Shown: one piece after another, positions 52,888 to 61,841 of the stretch
Position numbering within the stretch: the stretch's first letter is position 1
Layout: each line of letters opens with the position of its first letter
Assembly: GCA_944389925.1 (NCBI GenBank)
Contig: CALXOD010000051.1
Location: 142,135 to 206,134, forward strand
Direction of reading: 5' to 3'
DNA length: 64,000 nucleotides
Source of the DNA: an uncultured Victivallaceae bacterium
GTDB taxonomy: Bacteria; Verrucomicrobiota; Lentisphaeria; Victivallales; Victivallaceae
Position numbers and translations under genes: made by a program
Notes under the pieces: model-generated
The model's database searches: none
Told to the model about the DNA's origin: nothing
Seen by the model: the letters and a program-made list of their open reading frames with translations, nothing else

Positions 52888-54096
52888 TCACTCCTCCTTG
52901 ATTTTTCCGGCGAATTCCGCCAGCCCCGCAGCGATCAGCGACAAACCTTCGTCCGCCTCCGCCCGGGTCAGGGTCAGCGGCGGCAGCAGCCGCAGCACAG
53001 TTTCCCCTGCTGTCAGCGTGATCAGGCCATGCTCCAGCAGCAGCTGGGACAAAGGTCCCGCCTCCCGGTCCAGCACCACCCCGATCATCATGCCCAGACC
53101 GCGAACTTCACGGACAAACGGATATGCAGCGGTCATTTCCCGCAGCCGCTGCATCAGATACGCGCCCTGCTCGCGGCAGTTTTCCAGCACATGCTCTTTG
53201 CTGATGGCGTCCTGCACCGCCAGAGCCGCGGCGCAGGCCAGCGGCGTACCGCCAAAGGTCGAAGCATGCATCCCGACGGTCAGCACCGTCGCATATTTCC
53301 GCTTGACGATGAAGGCCCCCATCGGGAAACCATTCGCAATCGCCTTCGCCATGGAAAGAGCATCCGGCTCCACGCCGAAATTCTGCCAGGCGAACAGCGT
53401 TCCGGTACGCCCCATGCCGCACTGCACTTCGTCGAACAGCAGCAGAATATCCCGTTCATCGCACAATGCCCGAACCTGCCGCAGATATTCCGGATTTGCG
53501 GGAAGAATACCGCCCTCGCCCTGCACCGGCTCCAGCATAATGGCACAGGTTTTGTCCGTCACCGCCGCCTTCAGCGCTTCAAAGTCGTTAAACGGCACCT
53601 GGACAAACCCCGGCATATCCGGCGCAAAGCCCTTCCGATATTTCGCACGCCCGGTCGCCGCCAGCGTCGCCAGAGTACGACCATGGAATGAGTTGACCAT
53701 GGAAATGATTTCACTGCGCCCGGTAGCGGAACCGTATTTCCGGGCAAACTTGATCATGCCTTCGTTGGACTCCGCACCGCTGTTGGAGAAAAACACCACC
53801 CCGTCAAAACACCGGGAAATCAACGTTGCCGCCAGCCGCGGCGTCACATCATTCATATAAAGATTGGAAACATGCACCAACTTCGCCGCCTGTTCCTGAA
53901 TCGCCGCCGTCACCCCGGGATGACAATGACCGAGGTTGCAGACGCTGATACCGGAGGCGAAGTCCAGAAAGCATCGATCATCGGCCGACCACAAGCGCGC
54001 CCCGGCCCCGCGCACAAACATGGTTTTCGGCGCATAGGTGGGCATGACATACTGCCGGTACAGTTCGACGGTTTCCTTGTAAACTCGTTCTTCCAT
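52888..54096 (-). CDS. argD: Acetylornithine aminotransferase
   Basis: PLP class III aminotransferase converting N-acetylglutamate semialdehyde to N-acetylornithine. The 402 residues contain FLDFASGISVCNLGHCHPG, FFSNSGAESNEGMIKFAR, LLFDEVQCGMGRTG (PLP Asp) and MAKAIANGFPMGAF (Schiff-base Lys). GGAGGAAAAG precedes the ATG at 54096; an upstream reading of 83 more codons is rejected. First gene of argD-argF, behind a promoter and hairpin leader. Confidence 0.95.
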   Translation of the reverse strand: MEERVYKETVELYRQYVMPTYAPKTMFVRGAGARLWSADDRCFLDFASGISVCNLGHCHPGVTAAIQEQAAKLVHVSNLYMNDVTPRLAATLISRCFDGVVFFSNSGAESNEGMIKFARKYGSATGRSEIISMVNSFHGRTLATLAATGRAKYRKGFAPDMPGFVQVPFNDFEALKAAVTDKTCAIMLEPVQGEGGILPANPEYLRQVRALCDERDILLLFDEVQCGMGRTGTLFAWQNFGVEPDALSMAKAIANGFPMGAFIVKRKYATVLTVGMHASTFGGTPLACAAALAVQDAISKEHVLENCREQGAYLMQRLREMTAAYPFVREVRGLGMMIGVVLDREAGPLSQLLLEHGLITLTAGETVLRLLPPLTLTRAEADEGLSLIAAGLAEFAGKIKEE

Positions 54097-54114
54097 CTTT
54101 TCCTCCGAATATTG

Positions 54115-54151
54115 AAAACGCCGGAATACCAACGGTCCGGCGCAAACCGTT
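54115..54151 (-). promoter_or_regulatory. Competing hairpins in the argD leader (attenuator-like)
   Basis: Minus strand: AACGGT (54151-54146) can pair with ACCGTT (54136-54131); alternatively CGCCGGA (54142-54136) pairs with TCCGGCG (54125-54119), followed by TTTT. The two structures are mutually exclusive. The terminator form is weak. Confidence 0.35.
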
Positions 54152-54172
54152 CTCCTGTCAGGGAAAGGAGAT

Positions 54173-54200
54173 ACTATAATTCGCTTCTTCAAAAAAGCAA
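54173..54200 (-). promoter_or_regulatory. Predicted promoter of argD-argF
   Basis: Minus strand: TTGCTT (54200-54195), 16 bases, TATAGT (54178-54173). Leader of about 70 bases to argD. Confidence 0.5.
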
Positions 54201-54364
54201 CCCCTTTCCGGAAAAACCCCTGCCATGAGCACCTCGCCCCCTCCCTTCCGTCCTGCATTCTTCCTCCCGCTCTTCCGGGAGAAACTGCCCTGAACCTGTC
54301 ATGCCCCGAAATGATTGCCTGCGCCCCCGGGCGCTTCTTCCGCAACGGGCATTCCTGGGACTGC

Positions 54365-56320
54365 TTACGGCACCAGTATCACAATGTCCAGCTTCGGTTC
54401 ATGCAGGATTTTGGAATAACGACGCAGCACCTCTCCAGGCAGTTGTTCAAAATGCGGTCCATGAAACACCCAGGGACAACGGGCCTCCCCTAAAGTTTCC
54501 ATCACCTGGTCCAGATCCTCCCGGAAAATCACTTCGGGAAGATTGAAATTCCGAATCCCCGGTCGCAAGCCGCTCTCCGCATACAATACCCCCTGATGAT
54601 AACTGACGATATTCATGATGCCGTCGGGAGCATCCACTTCCAACAACCGTTCCACCAGACGGTCCGTCACCCCGAAATAGGAAAACATCCGGGCTGTTCC
54701 GTACACGCCTCGAACGATTTTCGGCCCCCCCAGCAGCAGCGCTCCACAACAACAGGCCATTCCCAGCAAAGCAGGCAAGACAAAAAAACCGTATCCCCAG
54801 GACAATCGTTTCCGTCTGATGCCGCGCAATACAGTGTCCGCCAGCAGAAACACCAGAAAATATCCTGGATACAACACCGTAAGCAAATTATACAAATGCG
54901 ACCGCCCCGCATAATACAAAGACAACCCCAGCCCCAGCACGCCGAGGAACAGCACCATGCGACAGGCGTAAGTACAGCCACGCCCACGCCGGATGCGCCA
55001 GGCGGCAAACGTCAAAGCCCCCCCATAGAGAATCACCCCCAGCCACCACAACCGCCCCGATACCGGCATCATGAAATATCCCACCTGTTGAAATCGTACC
55101 ATGTAGGCAAGATACTCCCACACCGGCGGCCAGGCCCCGCTGCCTGCCCGGAGCAGCACAGCCACCAGCGGCAACCCGCACACGAAAGCAATCAGAAAAC
55201 GCCACGCACGCCGCCATGCCTCCCGCACCGAACCGACCGCGAAAATATTCCCCGCCAGCAATGCTCCAACAACGGCAATGCCGGTATCCGGATTGAAAAA
55301 CCAGGCCGCCGCCGCCAGCACACCACCTCCCCAGCTTCGCGCTTTTTCTCCCCCTTTCGCCCATAGGAACCACGCTGCCGCCGGCCCGAGCAGCCGCACG
55401 GGAAAATAGGCGAAATATGGATCGATCCGGAAATTATCTTCCGTCTGAAAAAAAGCAAACCAGTTTAACATGTAAAGGAATACAATCCCGTATCCGGCCC
55501 AGAGGATCCGGTTCCGCAGCATCCGTTTCGCCGCAGCAAAAATCATCCCGAACGCCGCCAGATAAAGACCGCCCATCATCAGAGAAACGCTCAACATCGA
55601 ACATCCGCTCACCCGCAGAAGCGGCGCCAGAAACTGCGGATAAAATCCATACAGATGCCTTTCCGCCACACCGTACATACTCTGCATGGTGGAATACAGC
55701 ACAATGTTGATGTGTTCGTCAAAATTGTCGTCCATCCGTCCGGGAAGATAAATTCTCCAGACAACAATCTGAATCACCGCAACGGCAAGCACCAGTCCCC
55801 AGATCCATCGATCCGCCCCCTTGCGCCACCTTTGGCAGAACAGCGCGCCTGCCCCCAGCAACAAGACCACCGCCACAACCACCGGGATTCCATAGTGGCC
55901 CCACCCGAACACCGGACCGAAAACAGCGCCTCCCCCATTTCCATCCGTAAAAGCCGCCACCCCCACCATTCCCAGAATCCAGGGGGAGAGCCGGTGCCCG
56001 GCGAAATGGGACCGTCCCGCAGCCACTCCACCAAAAGCAGCCGGCAGCGCACTCAGACATAAAGCGATAAAGGCGACGCTTTCCCGTGGCTCAGGACAGC
56101 AATAGTGACGTAATCCCGGCAGGATGGCATCCAGCCTTCGGGCCAGAACCTCCGGCGGCATGTCCGGTGTCAGCTGGTAAGCAAGGGCGGCAACTGCTAT
56201 GGCAATTCCAGAAGCGGTCAGCACCGCGGTGCAGAAACGATCAAAGGCGTCTTCCCCTTCGCTGCCCTGATGATACGATAACGTAAAAAGCTTCACCCAA
56301 TTCATCCGCTTCACCCGCAT
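54365..56320 (-). CDS. Polytopic membrane protein of unknown function, GT-C-like
   Basis: 651 residues with about 14-15 hydrophobic helices and a soluble C-terminal tail of about 100 residues (DGIMNIVSYHQGVLYAESGL to the end). A loop between early helices has RMDDNFDEHINIVLYSTMQS, whose acidic residues are reminiscent of the metal-binding first loop of GT-C glycosyltransferases; this is inference. ATG at 56320 with AGGGGA upstream; a second ATG five codons on is possible. It is a second large membrane protein in the window besides the YfhO-like one, but the two are not clearly alike. Confidence 0.65.
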   Translation of the reverse strand: MRVKRMNWVKLFTLSYHQGSEGEDAFDRFCTAVLTASGIAIAVAALAYQLTPDMPPEVLARRLDAILPGLRHYCCPEPRESVAFIALCLSALPAAFGGVAAGRSHFAGHRLSPWILGMVGVAAFTDGNGGGAVFGPVFGWGHYGIPVVVAVVLLLGAGALFCQRWRKGADRWIWGLVLAVAVIQIVVWRIYLPGRMDDNFDEHINIVLYSTMQSMYGVAERHLYGFYPQFLAPLLRVSGCSMLSVSLMMGGLYLAAFGMIFAAAKRMLRNRILWAGYGIVFLYMLNWFAFFQTEDNFRIDPYFAYFPVRLLGPAAAWFLWAKGGEKARSWGGGVLAAAAWFFNPDTGIAVVGALLAGNIFAVGSVREAWRRAWRFLIAFVCGLPLVAVLLRAGSGAWPPVWEYLAYMVRFQQVGYFMMPVSGRLWWLGVILYGGALTFAAWRIRRGRGCTYACRMVLFLGVLGLGLSLYYAGRSHLYNLLTVLYPGYFLVFLLADTVLRGIRRKRLSWGYGFFVLPALLGMACCCGALLLGGPKIVRGVYGTARMFSYFGVTDRLVERLLEVDAPDGIMNIVSYHQGVLYAESGLRPGIRNFNLPEVIFREDLDQVMETLGEARCPWVFHGPHFEQLPGEVLRRYSKILHEPKLDIVILVP

Positions 56321-56543
56321 AATTCCCCTGTTTTGCCAATCAGACAGAATGTGCCATCCCTTGTCCGCTCCCGGCATTTTTAATGCCGGTATCCCTGTCC
56401 GGGGAAACTGCAATGGGAGATGAATAATACAACGCGACGGCCGTTTTTACAAACCGTCTCCTGCGTTTTTTTATCGGAAGTCAAAGCATTGGTTGATGAC
56501 GGCAGTCATCCTCCCTGGTTCCAAACGGATGCAGTGTCAGCAC

Positions 56544-58790
56544 TCACCTTCCTTCTGCCCGGTCCCACTGCAGCACATGGCGCCCTTCCGTAAGCGATTG
56601 TGCCTCAGGCTCTCCGGGAGCACGAAAACGCGCGACACATCCCGGCGGCACCCACAATTCCCCGACATGAGTTTCCCCTTCCCGTCGCCATGCCCAACGC
56701 AATTCCCCACGCCCGGCCACCTCGTGACGTCCTTCAAAAAAAGCAAGACGTTCCGTTCCCGGCGGCTCCACCTGGAAAACAGCAAAACCGGGACCGGAAA
56801 TTTCCGGTCTAACCCCACCGGCATATTCCCACAACCATGCCCCCAGATCGCCGAACATGACATGATTACGGGATTTGTCCCCGCCCCAGGATTCCCAGAG
56901 AGAAGTCGCCCCCCGCACCAGCCAATGCCCCCACCCTGGGAAACGGCGCTGCGTCAGCACCTGCAACGCAGTATCGAAATATCCGTTCGCTGCCAAAGCG
57001 CGTGGCACCGCCTTCGCCCCTGATATGCCGAAATCCGCCCGGTATGCCACTCTTCGCATCCGCTCGTCAAGCCGGGCAGCCATCGCGGTTTTCTCCGCAC
57101 CATCCACCAGACCATGATCCAGCGCCAGCCCCAATGCCGTCGCCTCATCTCCGGCGCAATGTCCGCCCGGCCGGCAGAACTCCCTCTGAAAAGCCGCTTT
57201 GATCCGGGCGGCCAAAGCGGCAAACTCCCGACACTCTTCCGGCGTCCCGGCCACCCGGGCCATTTCCGTCATATATTCGGCGCACCGGTAATAGTAGGCC
57301 GTAGCATCCACCGAACCGGGAATGATTGTCTGCAGATCCGCAGCGGTAATTCCTCCGGGATTGCCGTCGCTTCGCCCGGGGTGCGCCCAGTCCCCCGGTC
57401 CGAAAGCAATGATATCATCCTGCGCAATATCGGCAAAATACTGCATCAACTTTCTGCCGGCGGCATAATTTTCACGAACAATGGCCTCATCCCCGGTAAA
57501 ACGCCAGACCTGATATGGCAAAACGATCAATGCACTGTCCCAGACAGGTCCGAATTGCCAGTGATTGCAATACGGCACGGTACCCGGAATCTGTCCGGTC
57601 ATCCGCTGACAATCACGAATGCTTTTCAGCCAAGCACGATAATTCTCGCCCACACGATAGTACCACAATCCCAGCTCCGCAGTCAGCTGGGCATCGCCGG
57701 TCCACCCCATTTTTTCCCGATGCGGACAATCAGTCGGCGTATTGACGAAATTCGCCTCATAGGAGCGCAGCGCCAGCACCGTCAGCACACGAAGCGCCGC
57801 ATCTGCACAACGGGCGCTCCCGATCCGGTCAAAACTGCTGCGAATGACCCGGGCAGTGATGCTTTTCAATTCCGCTCCGCCCTCGGAAAAAACCTTGACA
57901 TATTGAAAACCGTGGCAGGAAAACAACGGCGCCCATTCCTGTTCCGGCCGATCATCAAGGGTATAAACATCTGTCTGGAAATCCGGAGTCAGGGTGTACA
58001 GTCCGATATGGCCGTTATCCAGATCCCCGGCTGCGTTGAGTTTTTCACCGTGCACCAGACGCAGCGTGGCACCGGCGCTGCCCGTCACCACAATCCGACA
58101 GTTGCCGGCAATGTTTTCTCCAAAATCATAAAGCATTGCACCGTCGGCGGTCGGATGCATACGCCGAACCTTCAAAGTGCGCATCACCCGGCAAGCCGGC
58201 GCGGTTGCCTGTTCCAGCAGGCCGCCCGGTGCATGAGTCAGACAGGCAGGGCGCCATACGGCCGGATCCGGCTCTATTTCAGGCTGCCAGGGGGGCAGTT
58301 CCAGCCGGGCATCATATTTTTCTCCGGTACGAACGGTGTTTTCTACAATCGGGCCGTGAGCCACCCGCCAGGTTTGATCGCTGACCAGGATACTGCGATC
58401 ATCTGCGGTCAAATGAAACAGCAGCCGCGGATCACTCGACCAGATCTGCCGTTCGCTGCGCAGCCGGTCCGGAGCCGTCTGGTTATAAAAACTGTTTCCC
58501 AGCACAATTTCCACCACATTTTCGCCAGGAATCAGGAAGTCCGTCACATCATAAAGATAATATTCACACCGCAGATCATAGCGAGTAAAAGCCGGCGTCA
58601 GCAAATCATCGGATACCGCCCGTCCATTGAACCGCAGATGAAAATGTCCCAGCCCGCAGATGGCACACCGGGCACGGCGCCAGGGCTTCATGAAAAAACG
58701 CCTGCGAAACACCGGAGCATGCTTTCCTCCCCGACGCATCGCATATTCCGCAATCCAGCGCGCCCCGCCGAAAACCTCAGGATTACTCAT
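56544..58790 (-). CDS. Alpha-L-rhamnosidase, GH78 family
   Basis: Removes terminal alpha-L-rhamnose from glycans. The 748 residues have an N-terminal beta-sandwich (about 1-310; ICGLGHFHLRFNGRAVSDDLL, DVTDFLIPGENVVEIVLGN), an alpha/alpha barrel at about 330-650 with NTPTDCPHREKMGWTGDAQL (general acid Glu) and the catalytic ATSLWESWGG, and a C-terminal sandwich. No signal peptide, so it probably acts in the cytoplasm on imported oligosaccharides. It is slightly shorter than the usual 850-950-residue forms. GGAG upstream of the ATG supports the start. Nothing else of rhamnose use is adjacent. Confidence 0.9.
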   Translation of the reverse strand: MSNPEVFGGARWIAEYAMRRGGKHAPVFRRRFFMKPWRRARCAICGLGHFHLRFNGRAVSDDLLTPAFTRYDLRCEYYLYDVTDFLIPGENVVEIVLGNSFYNQTAPDRLRSERQIWSSDPRLLFHLTADDRSILVSDQTWRVAHGPIVENTVRTGEKYDARLELPPWQPEIEPDPAVWRPACLTHAPGGLLEQATAPACRVMRTLKVRRMHPTADGAMLYDFGENIAGNCRIVVTGSAGATLRLVHGEKLNAAGDLDNGHIGLYTLTPDFQTDVYTLDDRPEQEWAPLFSCHGFQYVKVFSEGGAELKSITARVIRSSFDRIGSARCADAALRVLTVLALRSYEANFVNTPTDCPHREKMGWTGDAQLTAELGLWYYRVGENYRAWLKSIRDCQRMTGQIPGTVPYCNHWQFGPVWDSALIVLPYQVWRFTGDEAIVRENYAAGRKLMQYFADIAQDDIIAFGPGDWAHPGRSDGNPGGITAADLQTIIPGSVDATAYYYRCAEYMTEMARVAGTPEECREFAALAARIKAAFQREFCRPGGHCAGDEATALGLALDHGLVDGAEKTAMAARLDERMRRVAYRADFGISGAKAVPRALAANGYFDTALQVLTQRRFPGWGHWLVRGATSLWESWGGDKSRNHVMFGDLGAWLWEYAGGVRPEISGPGFAVFQVEPPGTERLAFFEGRHEVAGRGELRWAWRREGETHVGELWVPPGCVARFRAPGEPEAQSLTEGRHVLQWDRAEGR

Positions 58791-58906
58791 TTGTACCGCA
58801 ACTCCATTGTCTCTTCAGAAATCAAATAAGGATGGCCATCCCCGCCTCAGCCGAATCGGAACAGAGCACTATCATGGCTTTTTTTCTGGAATCTGGGCAA
58901 AAAAAA

Positions 58907-58983
58907 TGGCGAGAGAGACGGGACTCGAACCCGCAACATCCACCGTGACAGGGTGGTACTCTAACCAGTTGAGCTACTCCCCC
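58907..58983 (-). tRNA. tRNA-Asp (GTC), copy 1
   Basis: 77-base cloverleaf on the minus strand: acceptor GGGGGAG pairs with CTCTCTC (two G-T), D stem GCTC/GAGT, anticodon loop CTGTCAC (GTC), T loop TTCGAGT, discriminator G and encoded CCA. Identical to the copy at 59041-59117. Eight T follow the CCA directly. Confidence 0.96.
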
Positions 58984-59040
58984 GCAATCCAATGCGGAAT
59001 GCCCTTCATCCATTGCCGATCATGCGCACCATTTGAAAAA

Positions 59041-59117
59041 TGGCGAGAGAGACGGGACTCGAACCCGCAACATCCACCGTGACAGGGTGGTACTCTAACC
59101 AGTTGAGCTACTCCCCC
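59041..59117 (-). tRNA. tRNA-Asp (GTC), copy 2
   Basis: Same 77-base sequence, anticodon GTC, CCA encoded. It is the promoter-proximal copy of the tandem pair. Confidence 0.96.
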
Positions 59118-59150
59118 GCATAACCGACCGCTATTTCGGGGCTGAAACAA

Positions 59151-59178
59151 AAGATAGTTCCGTTTTTCGTTTTTGCAA
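59151..59178 (-). promoter_or_regulatory. Predicted promoter of the tRNA-Asp pair
   Basis: Minus strand: TTGCAA (59178-59173), 16 bases, TATCTT (59156-59151), about 33 bases before the tRNA. Confidence 0.45.
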
Positions 59179-59247
59179 ATCTCTGAAACGCTTTTTTTGA
59201 AAAAAACTTTCTATTTCCCCCCAGTATTCCGCCAGAAACACCGCCGC

Positions 59248-59832
59248 TCAGTGTGTCCCCGCCGCTCCATCTCCAGGTACATCCGCAGCATCCACCACGA
59301 TTACCTTATCCGGTTCCTCGGTTCGGAGATGGCTGTGCAGCGGCTGGAATCCACCGCTGTTCCAGATCGAAGAAACGCCGAAGAACAGCAACTGCAAAAT
59401 CCCCCATCCCAGCAGAATGCCCACAAAATTCGCAGCAACACGCAATTTTTCCGCACCCAGCCAGCGCAATCCCCTCCAACGCCCTACCCCCCACAATATC
59501 GCCAGTGTCACCCAATTCAGCAAAAACAGTCCCAGAATCTGGTGATCCTGCGTCAAAAAGCGCATCCATGCTGAATCCTGCACTCCGACCAGCAGATTGA
59601 CCAACCCCAGCACTCCCAGCACCGGATAGGCGCAACAGAGCAGAAACCAGAGTGCAAATCCATTCGGATCCGGCTGTCCCAGCTCCAGCGCCTCCGCCCG
59701 GGAGCCTACCAGCGCTGCCAGGGCAAACACGACGGCCAAGGCCATGCAAATCCGGTTCCAGCGGCGGATGGCGGCCCCCTCTTCGCGGGACCAGTCGCCG
59801 GATTCGGCGCCTTTTCGATACCTGATTTTCAT
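59248..59832 (-). CDS. Membrane protein of unknown function
   Basis: 194 residues from the ATG at 59832 (GAGG upstream). About four hydrophobic helices (ICMALAVVFALAALVG, FALWFLLCCAYPVLGVLGLVNLLVG, ILGLFLLNWVTLAILWGVG, VAANFVGILLGWGILQLLFFGV) and a hydrophilic C-terminus ending ADVPGDGAAGTH. No family is recognised. Stands alone between the tRNA genes and cstA; the longer reading to 59913 is rejected. Confidence 0.65.
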   Translation of the reverse strand: MKIRYRKGAESGDWSREEGAAIRRWNRICMALAVVFALAALVGSRAEALELGQPDPNGFALWFLLCCAYPVLGVLGLVNLLVGVQDSAWMRFLTQDHQILGLFLLNWVTLAILWGVGRWRGLRWLGAEKLRVAANFVGILLGWGILQLLFFGVSSIWNSGGFQPLHSHLRTEEPDKVIVVDAADVPGDGAAGTH

Positions 59833-59994
59833 GATCGCCACCTCGCTTTCCTCCGACACCGCCGGGCGGCTCGGATATTCCGACACAGAACGATTGCCGT
59901 GTCGTCTTGCCAATTCCGCTTAAAATAGCACCCATGTGCCGAAAAACAAATTAAAAAAACACGATTTTCCCGGACCACGCCGCCACAGAACGAT

Positions 59995-60022
59995 TTGCAT
60001 ACTGAAAAACAGACGATATATT
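59995..60022 (+). promoter_or_regulatory. Predicted promoter of cstA
   Basis: TTGCAT (59995-60000), 16 bases, TATATT (60017-60022), leader of about 125 bases. Only this was seen in the 323-base gap 59833-60155. Confidence 0.5.
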
Positions 60023-60155
60023 AATAAGTAATCTATTTTTTATGATCGCGTTCGCCACGTCCGACGGTGTCGAAGACCGCGTCCCGCCCTCTTCCTTAAT
60101 CTGTTCCGGCATGGCGGAGGCAATTCGGTTTTTTCTTAGCTGAAAGAGGCGTATC

Positions 60156-61592
60156 ATGTTTCTTTTTCTTCTGGGGCTTGCCCTGCTGGTCGTCGGGTAT
60201 TTCACCTATGGACGTTTCGTCGAAAAACTGATTGGCCCGGATGACCGTCCCACTCCGGCCAACACGCACCGCGACGGTGTCGACTTTCTACCGCTGCCGC
60301 ATTGGAAAAACATGTTGATTCAGCTTCTCAACATCGCCGGCGTCGGTCCGGTGATCGGCGTCATCCTCGGCATCAAGTTCGGCGTGGTGGCATTCCTCAT
60401 CATCCCGGTCGGCAATATCCTGGGCGGGGCAGTCCATGACTTCGTCGCCGGCATGATGTCATTGCGCCATGACGGAGCCAACCTGCCGAAACTGATCCGG
60501 ATGAGCCTCGGGAAAAAATATTATTCCTTTTTCGCGGTCTTCATGATCCTGCTGCTGCTGTTGGTAGTAGCGGTCTTCATCAATATTCCGGCCAACCTGA
60601 TCGACGGGATGAAACCCTCGCTGTCCATTTTCTGGGTGGCGGTCGGCGGAATTTTTCTCTATTACATCTGTGCAACCTTGTTTCCTGTGGACAAGATCAT
60701 CGGCACGGTCTATCCGGTTTTCGGGGTCATTCTGATTCTCAGCACGTTCGCCATCTTCGCCGCACTGCTCAAAGCCGGCTTCTCTCAGCCGGAGCTGCTG
60801 ACGGAAACCGAGGCTTTCCGTGAAGGCATGTTCCAGCAGCCGATCATTCCGGTGCTGTTCGTCACTATCGCCTGCGGGATTCTTTCCGGCTTCCACGCTA
60901 CACAGTCGCCGATCATCGCCCGAACCATGAATTCCGAACGGCAGGGACGGCAGGCTTTCTACGGCATGATGGTTCTGGAAGGAGTCATCGCCATGATCTG
61001 GGCCGGCGCGGGACTGGCCATCTACAATCTTTACCCGGAACTCATGAGCAAGAATCCCAGTCTGGTCCTTTCTGAAATCACTACCCATTTCCTCGGCAAA
61101 TGGGTGGGAGGCTTCACTGTAATCGGCGTGATCATTCTGGCCATCACCTCTGGTGATACCGCTATGCGCAGCCTCCGTCTCAGTCTGGCGGAAATGCTTT
61201 CGCTGCCCCAGAGCAAAATCCGGAACCGCTTCATGCTGTGCATCCCGTTGATCGTCGCAGTAGCGCTGCTGCTGTGGTGGTCCAACATCAGTGCCAAAAC
61301 CTTCAATCAGCTCTGGAACTATTTCGCCTGGGGCAACCAAGTGCTGGCCGCCTCCACGCTCCTGGCCTGTTCCGTCTGGCTGCGCTCCATGCACAAGGCG
61401 CCGTGGATCACGCTGCTGCCGGGAGCGTTCATGACTTTCGTCGTGCTGACCTACATTCTCTGGACATCGCCGGCCAACGGCGGCCCGGTGGGTTTGGGGC
61501 TGTCGCTGCCCACGGCGTACACCATCGCGGCGATTCTCTCCATCCTGCTGTCCGTCTGGGCGTACCGGCGCAAGCACCTGAACCGGCCGTAA
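60156..61592 (+). CDS. cstA: Carbon starvation protein CstA family transporter
   Basis: Inner-membrane transporter for peptides or pyruvate used under carbon limitation. The 478 residues show about 13 helices and CstA motifs: HWKNMLIQLLNIAGVGPVIGVILG, GNILGGAVHDFVAGMMSLRH, CGILSGFHATQSPIIARTM and LAITSGDTAMRSLRLSLAEM. Much shorter than E. coli CstA (about 700 residues), matching the compact form of other phyla. AAAGAGG eight bases before the ATG. Confidence 0.92.
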   Translation: MFLFLLGLALLVVGYFTYGRFVEKLIGPDDRPTPANTHRDGVDFLPLPHWKNMLIQLLNIAGVGPVIGVILGIKFGVVAFLIIPVGNILGGAVHDFVAGMMSLRHDGANLPKLIRMSLGKKYYSFFAVFMILLLLLVVAVFINIPANLIDGMKPSLSIFWVAVGGIFLYYICATLFPVDKIIGTVYPVFGVILILSTFAIFAALLKAGFSQPELLTETEAFREGMFQQPIIPVLFVTIACGILSGFHATQSPIIARTMNSERQGRQAFYGMMVLEGVIAMIWAGAGLAIYNLYPELMSKNPSLVLSEITTHFLGKWVGGFTVIGVIILAITSGDTAMRSLRLSLAEMLSLPQSKIRNRFMLCIPLIVAVALLLWWSNISAKTFNQLWNYFAWGNQVLAASTLLACSVWLRSMHKAPWITLLPGAFMTFVVLTYILWTSPANGGPVGLGLSLPTAYTIAAILSILLSVWAYRRKHLNRP

Positions 61593-61622
61593 AAAATATA
61601 CGCTGTTTTCTTTTTTCCTCCG

Positions 61623-61660
61623 CCTCCCGGCCTTCCCCACACTTTACGGAAGCCGGGAGG
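61623..61660 (+). terminator. Hairpin after cstA
   Basis: CCTCCCGGC (61623-61631) pairs with GCCGGGAGG (61652-61660) and TTCC with GGAA inside, one bulge. No T-run follows on the plus strand, so terminator strength is doubtful. Confidence 0.45.
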
Positions 61661-61841
61661 AAATGTATGATCCTGTTTCATCCCCGGCTTTCCTGACTGA
61701 GAGACGCGTTATCTTCCCGATGATTCTCTGCTTCTTCTTAAAAAACAGCATTGAACACTTGACGCGATGGGATTGCCGATATATGCTTCACACCGGTTCC
61801 CCCCAACAGTGATTTTCTGGAAACATACCGGAGGTGCGATC

